Shown here one piece after another: positions 18,354 to 28,578 of a stretch of 34,986 nucleotides of DNA. Under the pieces are notes generated by a model. It was not told the origin of the DNA and ran no database searches. It saw only the letters and a list, made by a program, of their open reading frames with translations. The first letter of the stretch is position 1. Every line of letters begins with the position of its first letter. The DNA is from an uncultured Pelagibacteraceae bacterium (GTDB taxonomy: Bacteria > Pseudomonadota > Alphaproteobacteria > Pelagibacterales > Pelagibacteraceae), in assembly GCA_902603665.1 (NCBI GenBank), contig CACKVV010000008.1:1-34986 (forward strand), given 5' to 3'. Position numbers and translations under genes: made by a program.

Positions 18354-19329
18354 TAACGTTATCCCCTTTCACCCTTATTCTTGGATCAATAAAATAATAT
18401 AAAATATCAACTATAAAATTTATCATTACAAACACGAATGCTATAAAAACTAAATATGCAGACATTATTGGTATATCAACAAACTGTACTGCCTGGATAA
18501 ATAGGAAACCCATACCTGGCCATTGAAAAACTGTTTCAGTAATAATAGAAAACGCAATTAAAGTTCCAATATTAATCCCTGCAATAGTAATGACTGGGAT
18601 TAATCCATTTTTTAAAGCATGTTTATAATAAATACTTTTTTCATTAATACCTCTGGCTCTTGCAAATTTTATATAATCAGTCTGAAGTATTTCCATCATT
18701 TCTGCACGAACCAAACGAATGATATAAGTCATTTGAAATAAGCTTAAAGTTACAGATGGAAGAATTATCGCTTTCAATCCGGAGACTGTTAAAAATCCTG
18801 TAGACCAAAAACCTAGATCTACCACCTCACCTCTTCCAAATGAGGGGAGTATTCCTAAAATAACAGCAAACAAATAAATAAAAAGTATACCAATTACAAA
18901 TGTGGGGAGTGAAACTCCCAATAGTGAAATTGCTAAAATAATGTCACTAAAAAATCCCTTTCTATTAATTCCTGTGTACACACCAAGTAAGGTTCCCGAG
19001 ATTAAAGCTATTAAAGCTGAAACAACTACTAATTCAATTGTTGCTGGTAACCTCTCAATAATTAAATCAGAAACTGGTCTTCTTAATTGGTATGAAATAC
19101 CAAATTCTCCTTTTGAGGCATTTATTATAAACCTAGAAAATTGAACATAAATACCATCATTTAAGCCCAGACTTTCTCTTAATTCCTCTCTTTCTTCATC
19201 TGAAGTTTCTTCTCCAACCATATTATTAATTGGGTCGCCAACAAAATTAAAAAGAGAAAAAGAGACTAAAGCAACAACTAGCATTACTAGTGCAGATTGA
19301 AACAGACGTTTGAAGAAATAATTTATCAA
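18346..19329 (-). CDS. Dipeptide-type ABC transporter permease (DppB-like)
   Basis: SLGLNDGIYVQFSRFI, YIRLVRAEMMEILQTDYIKFARARGINEKSIYYKHALKNGLIPVITI, ETVFQWPGMGFLFIQAV. Confidence 0.94.
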   Translation of the reverse strand: MINYFFKRLFQSALVMLVVALVSFSLFNFVGDPINNMVGEETSDEEREELRESLGLNDGIYVQFSRFIINASKGEFGISYQLRRPVSDLIIERLPATIELVVVSALIALISGTLLGVYTGINRKGFFSDIILAISLLGVSLPTFVIGILFIYLFAVILGILPSFGRGEVVDLGFWSTGFLTVSGLKAIILPSVTLSLFQMTYIIRLVRAEMMEILQTDYIKFARARGINEKSIYYKHALKNGLIPVITIAGINIGTLIAFSIITETVFQWPGMGFLFIQAVQFVDIPIMSAYLVFIAFVFVMINFIVDILYYFIDPRIRVKGDNVSG

Positions 19330-19347
19330 TTTAAGAAAGTTTAGAAG

Positions 19348-19377
19348 TTACAGGCCCTTTATTTAAAGGGCCTGTAA
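19348..19377 (-). other. Perfect 13-bp stem / 4-nt loop hairpin between binding-protein and permease genes
   Basis: ttacaggcccttt-attt-aaagggcctgtaa, lying between the stop of 19387..20949 and the start of 18346..19329 on the transcribed minus strand; no T-tract follows it on the minus strand. Confidence 0.85.
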
Positions 19378-19386
19378 AAAATTTAG

Positions 19387-20949
19387 TTAATTAAAACTAG
19401 CAAAACGGAATAACGGTTCGTTATTCGGTCTTATTGGAACATCAACATTACTTTTTGATGCCCAAGAAATAACCTGATGATGTAGAGGTAAATAAGAAAT
19501 ATCATCTTTTACAATTTTCCAAGCTTTTGCAATAGCTTCATTTCTTTTATCTAAATCTACTTCACCTTCCATTACTCTAATAGCTGCGTCTACCTCAGAG
19601 TTGCTGAAATTTACCTTATTCCAGCTAGCACCAGACTCATATAAGTAGTGGAATACATAGTGACTATCTAATGTTGGAACACCCCATCCAAGCATATAAA
19701 AATCACCTTGATTGTCTTTAAGCTCTTTGAAATGTTTTGATTTTGTTTGTGCAAATAAGCTTACATTAACTCCAATTTTTCCAAGCATACCTACAACTGC
19801 AGTACAAATTGCTTCGTCATTAACGTATCTGTCATTTGGACATCTTAATTCAACATCGAAACCATTTGGATAACCTGCATCTGCTAAAAGTTTTTTTGCA
19901 GCATCAACATCGTATGGTAATCTTGCATCAAGTTCTTTAGTATAGCCATTAACACCAGGAAAAGTAATAATACCTGCTGGTTCGCTTAAGCCTCTCATTA
20001 CTTTCTTCTTAATTGCTTCAATGTCAATTGCTTGATACAGAGCTTGTCTCACTTCTTTTTTCTTAAAAGGATTATCACCAGTATTTCCTGTTCTCAGTTT
20101 ATCTGCAGCTTGGTCCATACCTAAAAATATTGTACGCATTTGTGCAGTACTGTTTACTTTGTGAGCTGATGAGCTACCAATTCTTGCTAAGTCTTGAACT
20201 GGAGCATCTGTAACTAAATCAACTTCACCTGATAAAAGTGCTGCCACTCTGGTAGCTGCATTTTTAATTGGTAGTAAATGAATTTCAGTTACCTTGTTAT
20301 CTTTCATATCACCCCACCAGTGTTTATTTCTTTTAAACACTGTTTTTGTATTTGGTTCTCTTAGAGTGATTTTGAAAGGACCTGTACCCATTGCATTTGT
20401 GGCTGAAAAAGTTTCTTGTCCAGCATCCCAGTTTTGAGCTGTAACCGCAAAATTCTTTTCACTCCAATCTCTAGACATTACAAAAATGTTAGAAAGTTGA
20501 TTTAAAAGTATAGGATTTGGTTTGCTTGTAGTTACTTTTACAGTGTATTCATCGATTGCTTCTACTCCTGACACTGTACTTATATACTCTTTAAAATCTG
20601 ATGTTCTTTGTTTTGCTCTTAAAATGCTAAAAACAACATCTCTTGATGTCATTTTAGAACCATCAGAAAATTTTACATCCTCTCTTAGTTTAAAAATCCA
20701 AGTGTTTGGATCTGTTGTGCTCCACTTGGTTGCCAACTGAGGTTCGATAGTCATATCTAAACCTCTTGTAACTAAAGCCTCATAAACTTGTCTTGAAACC
20801 TGTGTCGTTGGTCCTTCATTTTGAGCATGTGGATCAAGTGTTAAACTATCACCTTGCATTGACCATTTAATTGTTTTTGCGAACGATTGTGTTGAGACAA
20901 AAACAAATAAAAAAGTCAATAAAATCTTAAAAAACTTGAAAGTTTTCAT
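19387..20949 (-). CDS. Dipeptide/oligopeptide-type ABC transporter substrate-binding protein (SBP family 5)
   Basis: Signal peptide MKTFKFFKILLTFLFVFVSTQSFA; DSLTLDPHAQNEGPT, YEALVTRGLDMTIEPQLATKW, FKLREDVKFSDGS. Confidence 0.95.
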   Translation of the reverse strand: MKTFKFFKILLTFLFVFVSTQSFAKTIKWSMQGDSLTLDPHAQNEGPTTQVSRQVYEALVTRGLDMTIEPQLATKWSTTDPNTWIFKLREDVKFSDGSKMTSRDVVFSILRAKQRTSDFKEYISTVSGVEAIDEYTVKVTTSKPNPILLNQLSNIFVMSRDWSEKNFAVTAQNWDAGQETFSATNAMGTGPFKITLREPNTKTVFKRNKHWWGDMKDNKVTEIHLLPIKNAATRVAALLSGEVDLVTDAPVQDLARIGSSSAHKVNSTAQMRTIFLGMDQAADKLRTGNTGDNPFKKKEVRQALYQAIDIEAIKKKVMRGLSEPAGIITFPGVNGYTKELDARLPYDVDAAKKLLADAGYPNGFDVELRCPNDRYVNDEAICTAVVGMLGKIGVNVSLFAQTKSKHFKELKDNQGDFYMLGWGVPTLDSHYVFHYLYESGASWNKVNFSNSEVDAAIRVMEGEVDLDKRNEAIAKAWKIVKDDISYLPLHHQVISWASKSNVDVPIRPNNEPLFRFASFN

Positions 20950-21009
20950 TTCCCCTCCTAAAAATTATTATCAAAAATCTAGCTCAATAATGGATTAAAA
21001 AAAAGTTAA

Positions 21010-21735
21010 TTATCTGCCTAATTTCTTAAAATTATCATAGAGAATTGTTGAATATTTATTCATCGAAGACATATTAATTTTTGCATCATTATCAAATTTT
21101 GCAAGCGCACCTTTTCCTAAGTGACTTTCAAGAGCAGATTTGTATTCGGGCACACACCCCCAATCACTTACTGTAGTATCTTTGATTTCAATATGAAATT
21201 GTATCCCATAAGCATGCTCCTGAAATTTAAAAATTTGATATTTTGTTTCAGGTGATGAAGCTATTAGAGTGACAGATTTTATATTTTCTAAATCTTGAAC
21301 TTCATACGAGTGCCACTGTAGTGATTTAATTTTATTAGGGAACGCACTAAACAACTGATCTTTTTTTTTATTTTCTAAAAAATCAATATCTAACATACCA
21401 ATTTCAGGTTTTGATGATTTTACAACTTTGCCTCCAATGACTTCACCTAGCAATTGGCAACCTAAACAAAAACCTAAATAAGGTTTTTTAAAATCTATAA
21501 CAAATTCTTTAATTTTTTTTTTTTCTTCAATAAGCCAAGGGTATTCGTTTTCCATCCATGTATCCATAGGTCCACCCATACAAAACATAGCATCAAATTT
21601 ATCAAGATCTTCTGGAATTTTTTCACCTTCATCTAATTCTATAGTTGTTAAATTTATTCCATCGCTTATCATTAAATCTTTAATGTATCCTGGGTCTTCT
21701 ATTTTAATGTGTTGAAGAACAATTATATTTTTCAT
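21010..21735 (-). CDS. Type 1 glutamine amidotransferase (GMP-synthase GATase-like)
   Basis: FCMGGPMDTWMENEYPWL, PYLGFCLGCQLLGEVIGGKV nucleophile elbow, GIQFHIE. Confidence 0.9.
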   Translation of the reverse strand: MKNIIVLQHIKIEDPGYIKDLMISDGINLTTIELDEGEKIPEDLDKFDAMFCMGGPMDTWMENEYPWLIEEKKKIKEFVIDFKKPYLGFCLGCQLLGEVIGGKVVKSSKPEIGMLDIDFLENKKKDQLFSAFPNKIKSLQWHSYEVQDLENIKSVTLIASSPETKYQIFKFQEHAYGIQFHIEIKDTTVSDWGCVPEYKSALESHLGKGALAKFDNDAKINMSSMNKYSTILYDNFKKLGR

Positions 21736-22529
21736 GTTGCTGGCTTAAGCAATTTTAAAATTTTTTTATGATTAAATTTATTACTTGATGCTAAAATATT
21801 TCCAGCAAGTTTACCATTTTCATTTTTCCATGTGGTAAGTATTCCTCCTGCAGCATTTATAATGGGTATGATTGCGTGAACGTCCCAGATTTTATTTGCG
21901 CATTGAACTACAACATCTAATCTTCCTTCTGCTAATTGTGCGTAAGTTAATGCATCAAAACACGGAAAATTAACTATCTTAATAAATTTTTGAATTTTTT
22001 TTTGTTTATTAAAAGATAAGTACCCATGGAATGCTGCTGCAATCTTTGCATTTTTTAAAGAAACTTTTGAATTAACATTTAATTTAATTTTTTTTCCATT
22101 TTCAAATAAATATGAGTTTTTTTCATCTTTGTTAAGATAATACTTCTTAAGTTTAGGAAAATTTGCGAGTCCTACCATAGGAGTTCCTTTATAATTTAAT
22201 GATATTAAATTACTCCAAGTTGGATTACCGGTAACGAAAGATCTCGTTCCATCAATTGGATCAATTACCCATGAAAAATCACTTTTTGTTTTCTTGAAAC
22301 CATACTCCTCCCCCATGATTTGGTGACCTGGAAATCGATCTAAAATTTTCTTTCTAATGAATCGTTCGAAAGCTTTGTCCGAGGTTGTTACTGGATCATA
22401 GCCTTTTCCTTTTAATTTATTACTTATCTTAAAAGGTTTATCTAATTTCGAATAATAATATTTTGTAAGTTGTTTTGCCAAAAGATTAAGAAAATTAAAG
22501 TAAATTTTATAATTAAAGTTTTTGTTCAT
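21732..22529 (-). CDS. Inositol monophosphatase family protein (possibly HisN-type histidinol-phosphatase)
   Basis: MGEEYGFKKTKSDFSWVIDPIDGTRSFVTGNPTWSNLISL and KIWDVHAIIPIINAAGGILTTW motifs. Confidence 0.88.
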   Translation of the reverse strand: MNKNFNYKIYFNFLNLLAKQLTKYYYSKLDKPFKISNKLKGKGYDPVTTSDKAFERFIRKKILDRFPGHQIMGEEYGFKKTKSDFSWVIDPIDGTRSFVTGNPTWSNLISLNYKGTPMVGLANFPKLKKYYLNKDEKNSYLFENGKKIKLNVNSKVSLKNAKIAAAFHGYLSFNKQKKIQKFIKIVNFPCFDALTYAQLAEGRLDVVVQCANKIWDVHAIIPIINAAGGILTTWKNENGKLAGNILASSNKFNHKKILKLLKPAT

Positions 22530-22615
22530 TGCACCACGTATTAATAAAATATTTTAATAATACAAACGAATTTAACTTGAAAAAGAGGAGTTTTTGAAGG
22601 AATGTTTAATAAGTT

Positions 22616-23722
22616 ATGAAATTTGAAGTAAGTTCAAACAAAATATTCTCATTCATAGGATCAAATAAAGAAGAAATTCACCCCTTTTGGTTAAGAGAAC
22701 GTGTCAGTGAGAAAGAGTATCTAGATGAGGGTACTCAGCAACGATTGTTTGATCCATCTTCAATGAAGCAAACAGTTGAAATTGTAAATGCGGAAATAAA
22801 TGGAGAGTTTTTAAAAGTAAAATTTAATGATGGTGTAGACTCAAAATTTGAAATTAAAAAATTGTCAGATGAACTTAGTTTAAATTCAAACGAAATAATA
22901 GATATTGAAAAAGTAAAATGGAAATCTGATTTCAAAAATATAAAAAATTTCAAATTTTCAGATAAATTTGCTGATAGTAATGAAATGCTAAATTTACTGA
23001 TAAATTTTTACAAATATGGCTTTGTTGTTATTCAAAATGTACCAACAAATAACAATTTTCTTGTGAAATTTGGAAATATGATAGGCAGTGTTAAAAGAAC
23101 TAATTTTGGTGAATATTTCAATGTAAAATCAAAACCTAATCCAAATGATTTAGCATATACAGCGCTAAGTTTATCTCCTCATACAGATAATCCTTACAGA
23201 AATCCTTTTCCTCCATGCATACAAATTCTTCATTGTATTGAAAATGAAGTTCAAGGAGGTTATTCAACTTTAGTTGATGGATTTACAGTTACAGAAGATT
23301 TAAAAAAGTTAAATCAAGATTATTATAATATTTTAACAAGTACTAAAGTCAGATTTAAATTTTCTGATAAAGATACAATTTTAGAAAGTTGGGCTGAATT
23401 AATACATTTAGATGAAAAAGGGAATTTTCAAAATGTTAGATTTAGTCCAAGATTAGATTATGTGCCTCAAATGAAAAGAGAGAAACTTGAAATTTATTAC
23501 AATGCGAGAAAATGTTTATCAGACCTATATAATTCTGATGAGTATAGGATTGAATTTAGATTAATGCCTGGAGATTTAATGATGATGGATAATCATAGAT
23601 TACTTCATGGAAGAACGTCTTTTGATCCAAATGAGGGTAATAGATTTTTACAAGGGTGCTATTTAGACTTTGATAGTACAGAAGGTAAATTGTTACATTT
23701 GAGAAGGAAATTTAATCTTTAA
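22616..23722 (+). CDS. TauD/TfdA-family 2OG-Fe(II) dioxygenase, gamma-butyrobetaine dioxygenase-like
   Basis: N-terminal HPFWLRERVSEKEYLDEGTQQRLFDPSSM (DUF971-like); catalytic LSPHTDNPYRNPFPPCIQILHC, DNHRLLHGRTSFD, RFLQGCYLDFD. Confidence 0.88.
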   Translation: MKFEVSSNKIFSFIGSNKEEIHPFWLRERVSEKEYLDEGTQQRLFDPSSMKQTVEIVNAEINGEFLKVKFNDGVDSKFEIKKLSDELSLNSNEIIDIEKVKWKSDFKNIKNFKFSDKFADSNEMLNLLINFYKYGFVVIQNVPTNNNFLVKFGNMIGSVKRTNFGEYFNVKSKPNPNDLAYTALSLSPHTDNPYRNPFPPCIQILHCIENEVQGGYSTLVDGFTVTEDLKKLNQDYYNILTSTKVRFKFSDKDTILESWAELIHLDEKGNFQNVRFSPRLDYVPQMKREKLEIYYNARKCLSDLYNSDEYRIEFRLMPGDLMMMDNHRLLHGRTSFDPNEGNRFLQGCYLDFDSTEGKLLHLRRKFNL

Positions 23723-24302
23723 ATAATTCCTCTATTTTATTTTCGGCCTGCTTGATAGATTTTTCATAATCCAATGCCATTTGATCAGCAGCAATGATTT
23801 TAATATTTTTAATACCAAAAAAATTCAACATATGAATTAACCAGGGTGTTAAATAATCTTCATCACCTTGTATTTTAGTTCCCCCGGAAGTGATTACTAG
23901 ATAAACTTGTTTATCCTCGAGTAAGCCAATTCTATCACCGTCTTCGGAATATTTAAAAGTAAGTTTAACTCTTGCTGCAAGATCAGCCCAAGCTTTTAAC
24001 GTTGCGGGTGGACCAAAATTATATATTGGTACAGATATAATAATTATATCGCTTTCTTTTAATTCAATAACTAATTTATCAGAAAGTTCGAACATTTTTT
24101 TATGATCTTCTGTTTGTTGTTCAACTGGAATTTTCATCCCCGACTCTGTTAAACCAGAAATAAAAAGCATCTCATCATCTAAATCTCTATAGATTAATTG
24201 ATCATCTTTTTTTTTTATTTTTTGAAGTAATTTTTGAGCCAATTTTCTTGATGTTGACCCTTTTTTTCTAGCGCTACAATCAATCTGATAAATTTTTCTC
24301 AT
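23712..24302 (-). CDS. FMN-dependent NADH-azoreductase / flavodoxin-fold NAD(P)H oxidoreductase
   Basis: CSARKKGSTSRKLAQKLL, IIISVPIYNFGPPATLKAWADLAARVKLTFKYSEDG, VYLVITSGG. Confidence 0.88.
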   Translation of the reverse strand: MRKIYQIDCSARKKGSTSRKLAQKLLQKIKKKDDQLIYRDLDDEMLFISGLTESGMKIPVEQQTEDHKKMFELSDKLVIELKESDIIIISVPIYNFGPPATLKAWADLAARVKLTFKYSEDGDRIGLLEDKQVYLVITSGGTKIQGDEDYLTPWLIHMLNFFGIKNIKIIAADQMALDYEKSIKQAENKIEELFKD

Positions 24303-24305
24303 TAA

Positions 24306-25013
24306 TTATCCAAAATTTCCAAGTACAGGGATATACTCTAAAAGATAAAAACCTAATGCCTGTAATTGGTTGGTTATCATCAATATTCCTGTAATTAACA
24401 AAAGTCCACCACCAATTTTGGAAATAAGTTGCATCTTATTTTTTAAATTTTTTGAAAAAATCATAAATCTTTGAATAAGATATCCAGATAAAACGAAAGG
24501 TATTGCTAAACCTAGTGAATAAAAAAATAATAATAATACTCCTTTGTTTATACTATCTTCAACTGCAGCTAAAGCCAAGATAGATCCAAGTATTGGACCT
24601 ATGCATGGTGTCCATCCAAAACCAAAAGCCATACCAATTAAAATAGATCCAAAATTACTTGGTGTGATATTTGAATGCACTCTTTTTTCATAGTTTAAAA
24701 ATTTAATATTAATTAATCCAATTATCTGAAGAGAGAAAATTATAATAAATATTCCTGCAATAATTCTTAATTCATAAGAGTAGTCTAAAACTAATGATCC
24801 CAGAAATGTAGCAGTTGCTCCAAAACTAATAAATACAATTGAGAAACCCAATGAAAATAGAATTATTGGAAAAATGTTTGTTTTCTTACTTTCCAAAAGT
24901 TCATTTAAGGAGCTACCAGAAATATAGGATACATAGCCTGGTATCAAAGGCAAAACACACGGTGATAAAAAACTGATTAAACCTGCGCTTAATGCAATAA
25001 AAAGTTCTAACAT
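24306..25013 (-). CDS. ccdA: Cytochrome c biogenesis protein CcdA family
   Basis: ALSAGLISFLSPCVLPLIPGYVSYISG and GMAFGFGWTPCIGPILGSILALAA. Confidence 0.93.
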   Translation of the reverse strand: MLELFIALSAGLISFLSPCVLPLIPGYVSYISGSSLNELLESKKTNIFPIILFSLGFSIVFISFGATATFLGSLVLDYSYELRIIAGIFIIIFSLQIIGLINIKFLNYEKRVHSNITPSNFGSILIGMAFGFGWTPCIGPILGSILALAAVEDSINKGVLLLFFYSLGLAIPFVLSGYLIQRFMIFSKNLKNKMQLISKIGGGLLLITGILMITNQLQALGFYLLEYIPVLGNFG

Positions 25014-27697
25014 TATCCAGTATTTTTCATTGCTGCAGAAATACCGGCTATCGAAGTTAACAATGCATCATTTAAATTCTTTTTATTTTCTTTACCTTTG
25101 GTTATTTTTAGCTTTGATATAACAATTGGCTGAATAACATTGAGTACCTCTGTGTAAATATTTCTTGCAACGATAATATTCCTAAATTGTTTTCTGGAAT
25201 TAATTATTTCTTTAGGAGTTATTTTTTTATTTAATTTTTTTATTGTTTCAAATTGGTATCTTAATTTTTTACCAATCCTTATAAGTTTATGATCTGCTAA
25301 ATATTTTTCATAAACCTTTGATATTTCTGGATCAACCTTTGAAATGACCATATCTAGGATATCTAACATTGAATTAAAAAATGGCCAATTTCTTTCCATG
25401 TCTAGAAGAGTACTTTTAAATTTTTTAATTGAAGAATATCTTAATGCCTCTGCGCTACCTAACCACGCTGGTAACATAAGTCTTATTTGAGTCCACGCAA
25501 ATACCCAAGGTATTGCTCTTAAGCTTTTTATATTGTCTACATTTTTTCTCTTAGATGGTCTTGATCCAATTAAGAGTTTGCCTAAAGACACATGTGGTGT
25601 CACTGTTTTAAAATATCTAATAAAATCAGAATTTTGATTAATATTTTTTCTATATGAGCTTTTTGAAATATCTGACATTTTTTCAATTAAATCTCTCCAG
25701 TTCTTTTTTGGTGCAGGTGGAGGATTAAGAGTTGCCTCTGTAACAGCCCCTATATAACTGCATAAGTTATATTTAGCTAATGGCTCATAACCATATTTTT
25801 GCTGTATAACTTCTCCCTGATCTGTAATTCTTATTTTGCCATTAACAGAGTATGGAGGTTGAGACCTAAGTGTGGCTTGTATTGGACCGCCTCCTCTACC
25901 AGCTGAGCCACCTCTACCATGAAAAAAAGTTACATCGATTTTATATTTTTTTGCAAGTTTAACTATTTCTTCTTGTGCTTTATATTGATGCCAACTTGCG
26001 CATATTTTACCAGCATCTTTACTGGAATCTGAGTAACCAATCATCACTTCTTGTTTGTTATTTATTAATTTTCTGTACCATTTTTCTTGAAAAAGTGAGT
26101 GCATAATGGCTTTTGAGTTTATTAGATCGTCCAAAGTTTCAAATAATGGAACAACTCTTAATTTATTTTTGATTTGCGCTTCTTTTTGTAAAAATGAGAC
26201 GGTTACTATGTCAGAAATAGACGAGGTCATTGAAATGACATATGCTCCAAGGCATTCATCTGGTTGTTTAGAGATTGTTTTGAAAGTTAACCAAACTTCT
26301 TTATTTTCTTTATTTTTAAATTCAAAATTAGTTAATAAGTTTCTCTTCTTTTTAATTTGATTTGCTAAAAAATTAATTTTTTTCCTTTCGCTCCATTTAT
26401 AATAGTTTTGTTGATATTTACTTTTTATATATTCTGCAATTAATTGGGAGTGTCTGGATGACTCTTGTCTTATATCTAATCTAGCAAGATTTATTCCAAA
26501 ACATTTTGCTCTTCTCATTAAATCCAATAATTCACCACTTGCTAAATTTTCATTTTGGTTTTCTTCCAAAGATTTTCTAACAACTCTTAATGGTTTTAAA
26601 ATTTCTTCTCGTGAATTTAGCAACATTTCTTCATTCAATGGTTTGTTGTAAACTAAATGTTGTTCTATGGATCTGTGAGTAATTCTCATTTTGTCTCTGA
26701 GCGGACGTAAATAAACTCTATAGGGTTCAAATGACTCGCCAGTTTTTTTTTTAATCTCTTTTGAGCATTTTCCCATTGAATAAGATCTAATTAATTTTGT
26801 TAAAGATTTTTCATACAATTTTGCTGCCTCCCATCGAGATAATAAAATTACTTCTTTAGTCACATCTGCAGTTACATTTGGGTTACCATCTCTATCTCCA
26901 CCCATCCAAGATCCAAATTCAATTGGATTAAAATTTTTTGGAAGACCCTTGCCCATGTTTTTAACAAAAATGCTATTTAATCTCCTGTATACCTTCGGAA
27001 TAGTTTCCCACAAACTATCCTCAATTATAGCAAGTCCCCATCTTGCTTCGTCAAATGGAGAAGGCTTTGTTCTCTTCAAGTCATCTGTATTCCATATAAT
27101 TGTAATTTCATCATATAATTTTCTATCTATAATTTTTTGTTTTGAGGGGAAACTTTTCATCAATTCTCTTTGTTCTAAAAGTTCTGTAATATTGTGATAT
27201 TTTTGTATAAGTGTTCGTCTTTTTACCTCTGTAGGATGTGCTGTTAATACAATACCAATATTTAAATTTTTTGCAGTATTGTAGATTTTATTAGATGAAA
27301 TTTTTCTATCCTTAAAAAGTTCCTCAAAAATTTCCTCTATAAAAATATTTTTGTTTGCTTTAACTTTATTATTCTCGAATTCATTTAAAGTTCTTGAAGC
27401 ATCAATAGATTCTGCAAGATTTATAAAATTCATAAAATGAGAAAATGCCCTTGTAATTTTATAAGTATTATTTGGACTAATTTGACTTAATGTTTTCGAA
27501 ATTTTTTTGTATGAGTCTTTTTGTTTAATATTAGGTCTATTTGCTTTTGAAAGGTTTCTTATTTTTTCAACAAGATTAAAAAAAGTCTGTCCCTCTTGCT
27601 TTTTAATAACATTTCCCAGTATGTTTCCAAGAAGTCTTACATCATCTCTGAGGGATTTTGTTGGAATCCTCTCATAATATAAATCCCTTTTAATCAT
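25013..27697 (-). CDS. ppc: Phosphoenolpyruvate carboxylase
   Basis: VLTAHPTEVKRRT, GSWMGGDRDGNPNVT, MIGYSDSSKDAGKICASW, FFHGRGGSAGRGGGPIQATLRSQP. Confidence 0.97.
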   Translation of the reverse strand: MIKRDLYYERIPTKSLRDDVRLLGNILGNVIKKQEGQTFFNLVEKIRNLSKANRPNIKQKDSYKKISKTLSQISPNNTYKITRAFSHFMNFINLAESIDASRTLNEFENNKVKANKNIFIEEIFEELFKDRKISSNKIYNTAKNLNIGIVLTAHPTEVKRRTLIQKYHNITELLEQRELMKSFPSKQKIIDRKLYDEITIIWNTDDLKRTKPSPFDEARWGLAIIEDSLWETIPKVYRRLNSIFVKNMGKGLPKNFNPIEFGSWMGGDRDGNPNVTADVTKEVILLSRWEAAKLYEKSLTKLIRSYSMGKCSKEIKKKTGESFEPYRVYLRPLRDKMRITHRSIEQHLVYNKPLNEEMLLNSREEILKPLRVVRKSLEENQNENLASGELLDLMRRAKCFGINLARLDIRQESSRHSQLIAEYIKSKYQQNYYKWSERKKINFLANQIKKKRNLLTNFEFKNKENKEVWLTFKTISKQPDECLGAYVISMTSSISDIVTVSFLQKEAQIKNKLRVVPLFETLDDLINSKAIMHSLFQEKWYRKLINNKQEVMIGYSDSSKDAGKICASWHQYKAQEEIVKLAKKYKIDVTFFHGRGGSAGRGGGPIQATLRSQPPYSVNGKIRITDQGEVIQQKYGYEPLAKYNLCSYIGAVTEATLNPPPAPKKNWRDLIEKMSDISKSSYRKNINQNSDFIRYFKTVTPHVSLGKLLIGSRPSKRKNVDNIKSLRAIPWVFAWTQIRLMLPAWLGSAEALRYSSIKKFKSTLLDMERNWPFFNSMLDILDMVISKVDPEISKVYEKYLADHKLIRIGKKLRYQFETIKKLNKKITPKEIINSRKQFRNIIVARNIYTEVLNVIQPIVISKLKITKGKENKKNLNDALLTSIAGISAAMKNTG

Positions 27698-27716
27698 AAA
27701 AATTAATACTTTCTTA

Positions 27717-28559
27717 CTATACTAGTACAACTTTGGAGTTTTGTTCTCCCAAATTATCAACTGATAATCTCATTTTATCACCAGCTTTCAGAAATTTTTG
27801 TGGCTTCATTCCCATACCAACTCCAGGGGGAGTTCCAGTAGTTATAATATCCCCTGGATGTAAAGACATAAATTTACTCAAATATGAAACAATTATATTC
27901 ACATTAAAAATCATGGTGTTTGTGTTGCCAGTTTGCATTCTTTCACCATTTAAATCCAAAGACATATTTAAATTATTCACATCAGAAATCTCATCTTTAG
28001 TAACCAAATATGGGCCAATTGGACCGTAGGTATCATGTGATTTTCCTTTAACCCATTGACCCATTTTTTCTATTTGCCATTCTCTTTCGCTGACATCATT
28101 TACCAAACAATATCCCAAAATATGATCTTGAGACTGATTTTCAGAAATATGTTTGGTATGTTTTCCAATGACTACTCCCAATTCAACTTCCCAATCAAGT
28201 TTTTTCGAGTCTTTAGTAATTTCTATATCGTCATTTGGTCCGTTTATACAACTAGTTGCCTTCATAAATACTATGGGTTCAGTAGGAGGTTTTGCTCCAG
28301 TTTCAGCTGCGTGATCAGAAAAATTTAATCCAATAGCAACAAATTTACCTGGGTTTGTAATACATGAGCCAATTCTTTCGTTTGAGGATAGCTCTGGTAG
28401 TGAAGATAACTCTAAACTTTGTAATTTTGTAATAGTATTAAAATTTAAATGATCAGGTTTTAAATCTTGAACATGTGAACTTATATCTCTGATCTTGCCA
28501 TCTTTGTCCATTGCGGCTGGTTTTTCATTTCCTTTTTTTCCAATTCTTAATAGTTTCAT
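27717..28559 (-). CDS. Fumarylacetoacetate hydrolase (FAH) family protein, likely 2,4-diketo-3-deoxy-aldonate hydrolase type
   Basis: CITNPGKFVAIGLNFSDHAAETGAKPPTEPIVFMKATSCINGPNDDIEI, DWEVELGVVIGK, GPIGPYLVTKDEI, PGDIITTGTPPGVGMGMKPQKFLKAGD. Confidence 0.9.
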   Translation of the reverse strand: MKLLRIGKKGNEKPAAMDKDGKIRDISSHVQDLKPDHLNFNTITKLQSLELSSLPELSSNERIGSCITNPGKFVAIGLNFSDHAAETGAKPPTEPIVFMKATSCINGPNDDIEITKDSKKLDWEVELGVVIGKHTKHISENQSQDHILGYCLVNDVSEREWQIEKMGQWVKGKSHDTYGPIGPYLVTKDEISDVNNLNMSLDLNGERMQTGNTNTMIFNVNIIVSYLSKFMSLHPGDIITTGTPPGVGMGMKPQKFLKAGDKMRLSVDNLGEQNSKVVLV

Positions 28560-28578
28560 TCTATCTCCATCAATATTA

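Noticed and set aside
28056-28328. Plus-strand ORF 90 aa within the FAH gene
   Set aside because: Antisense shadow ORF; F/I-rich with no family resemblance.
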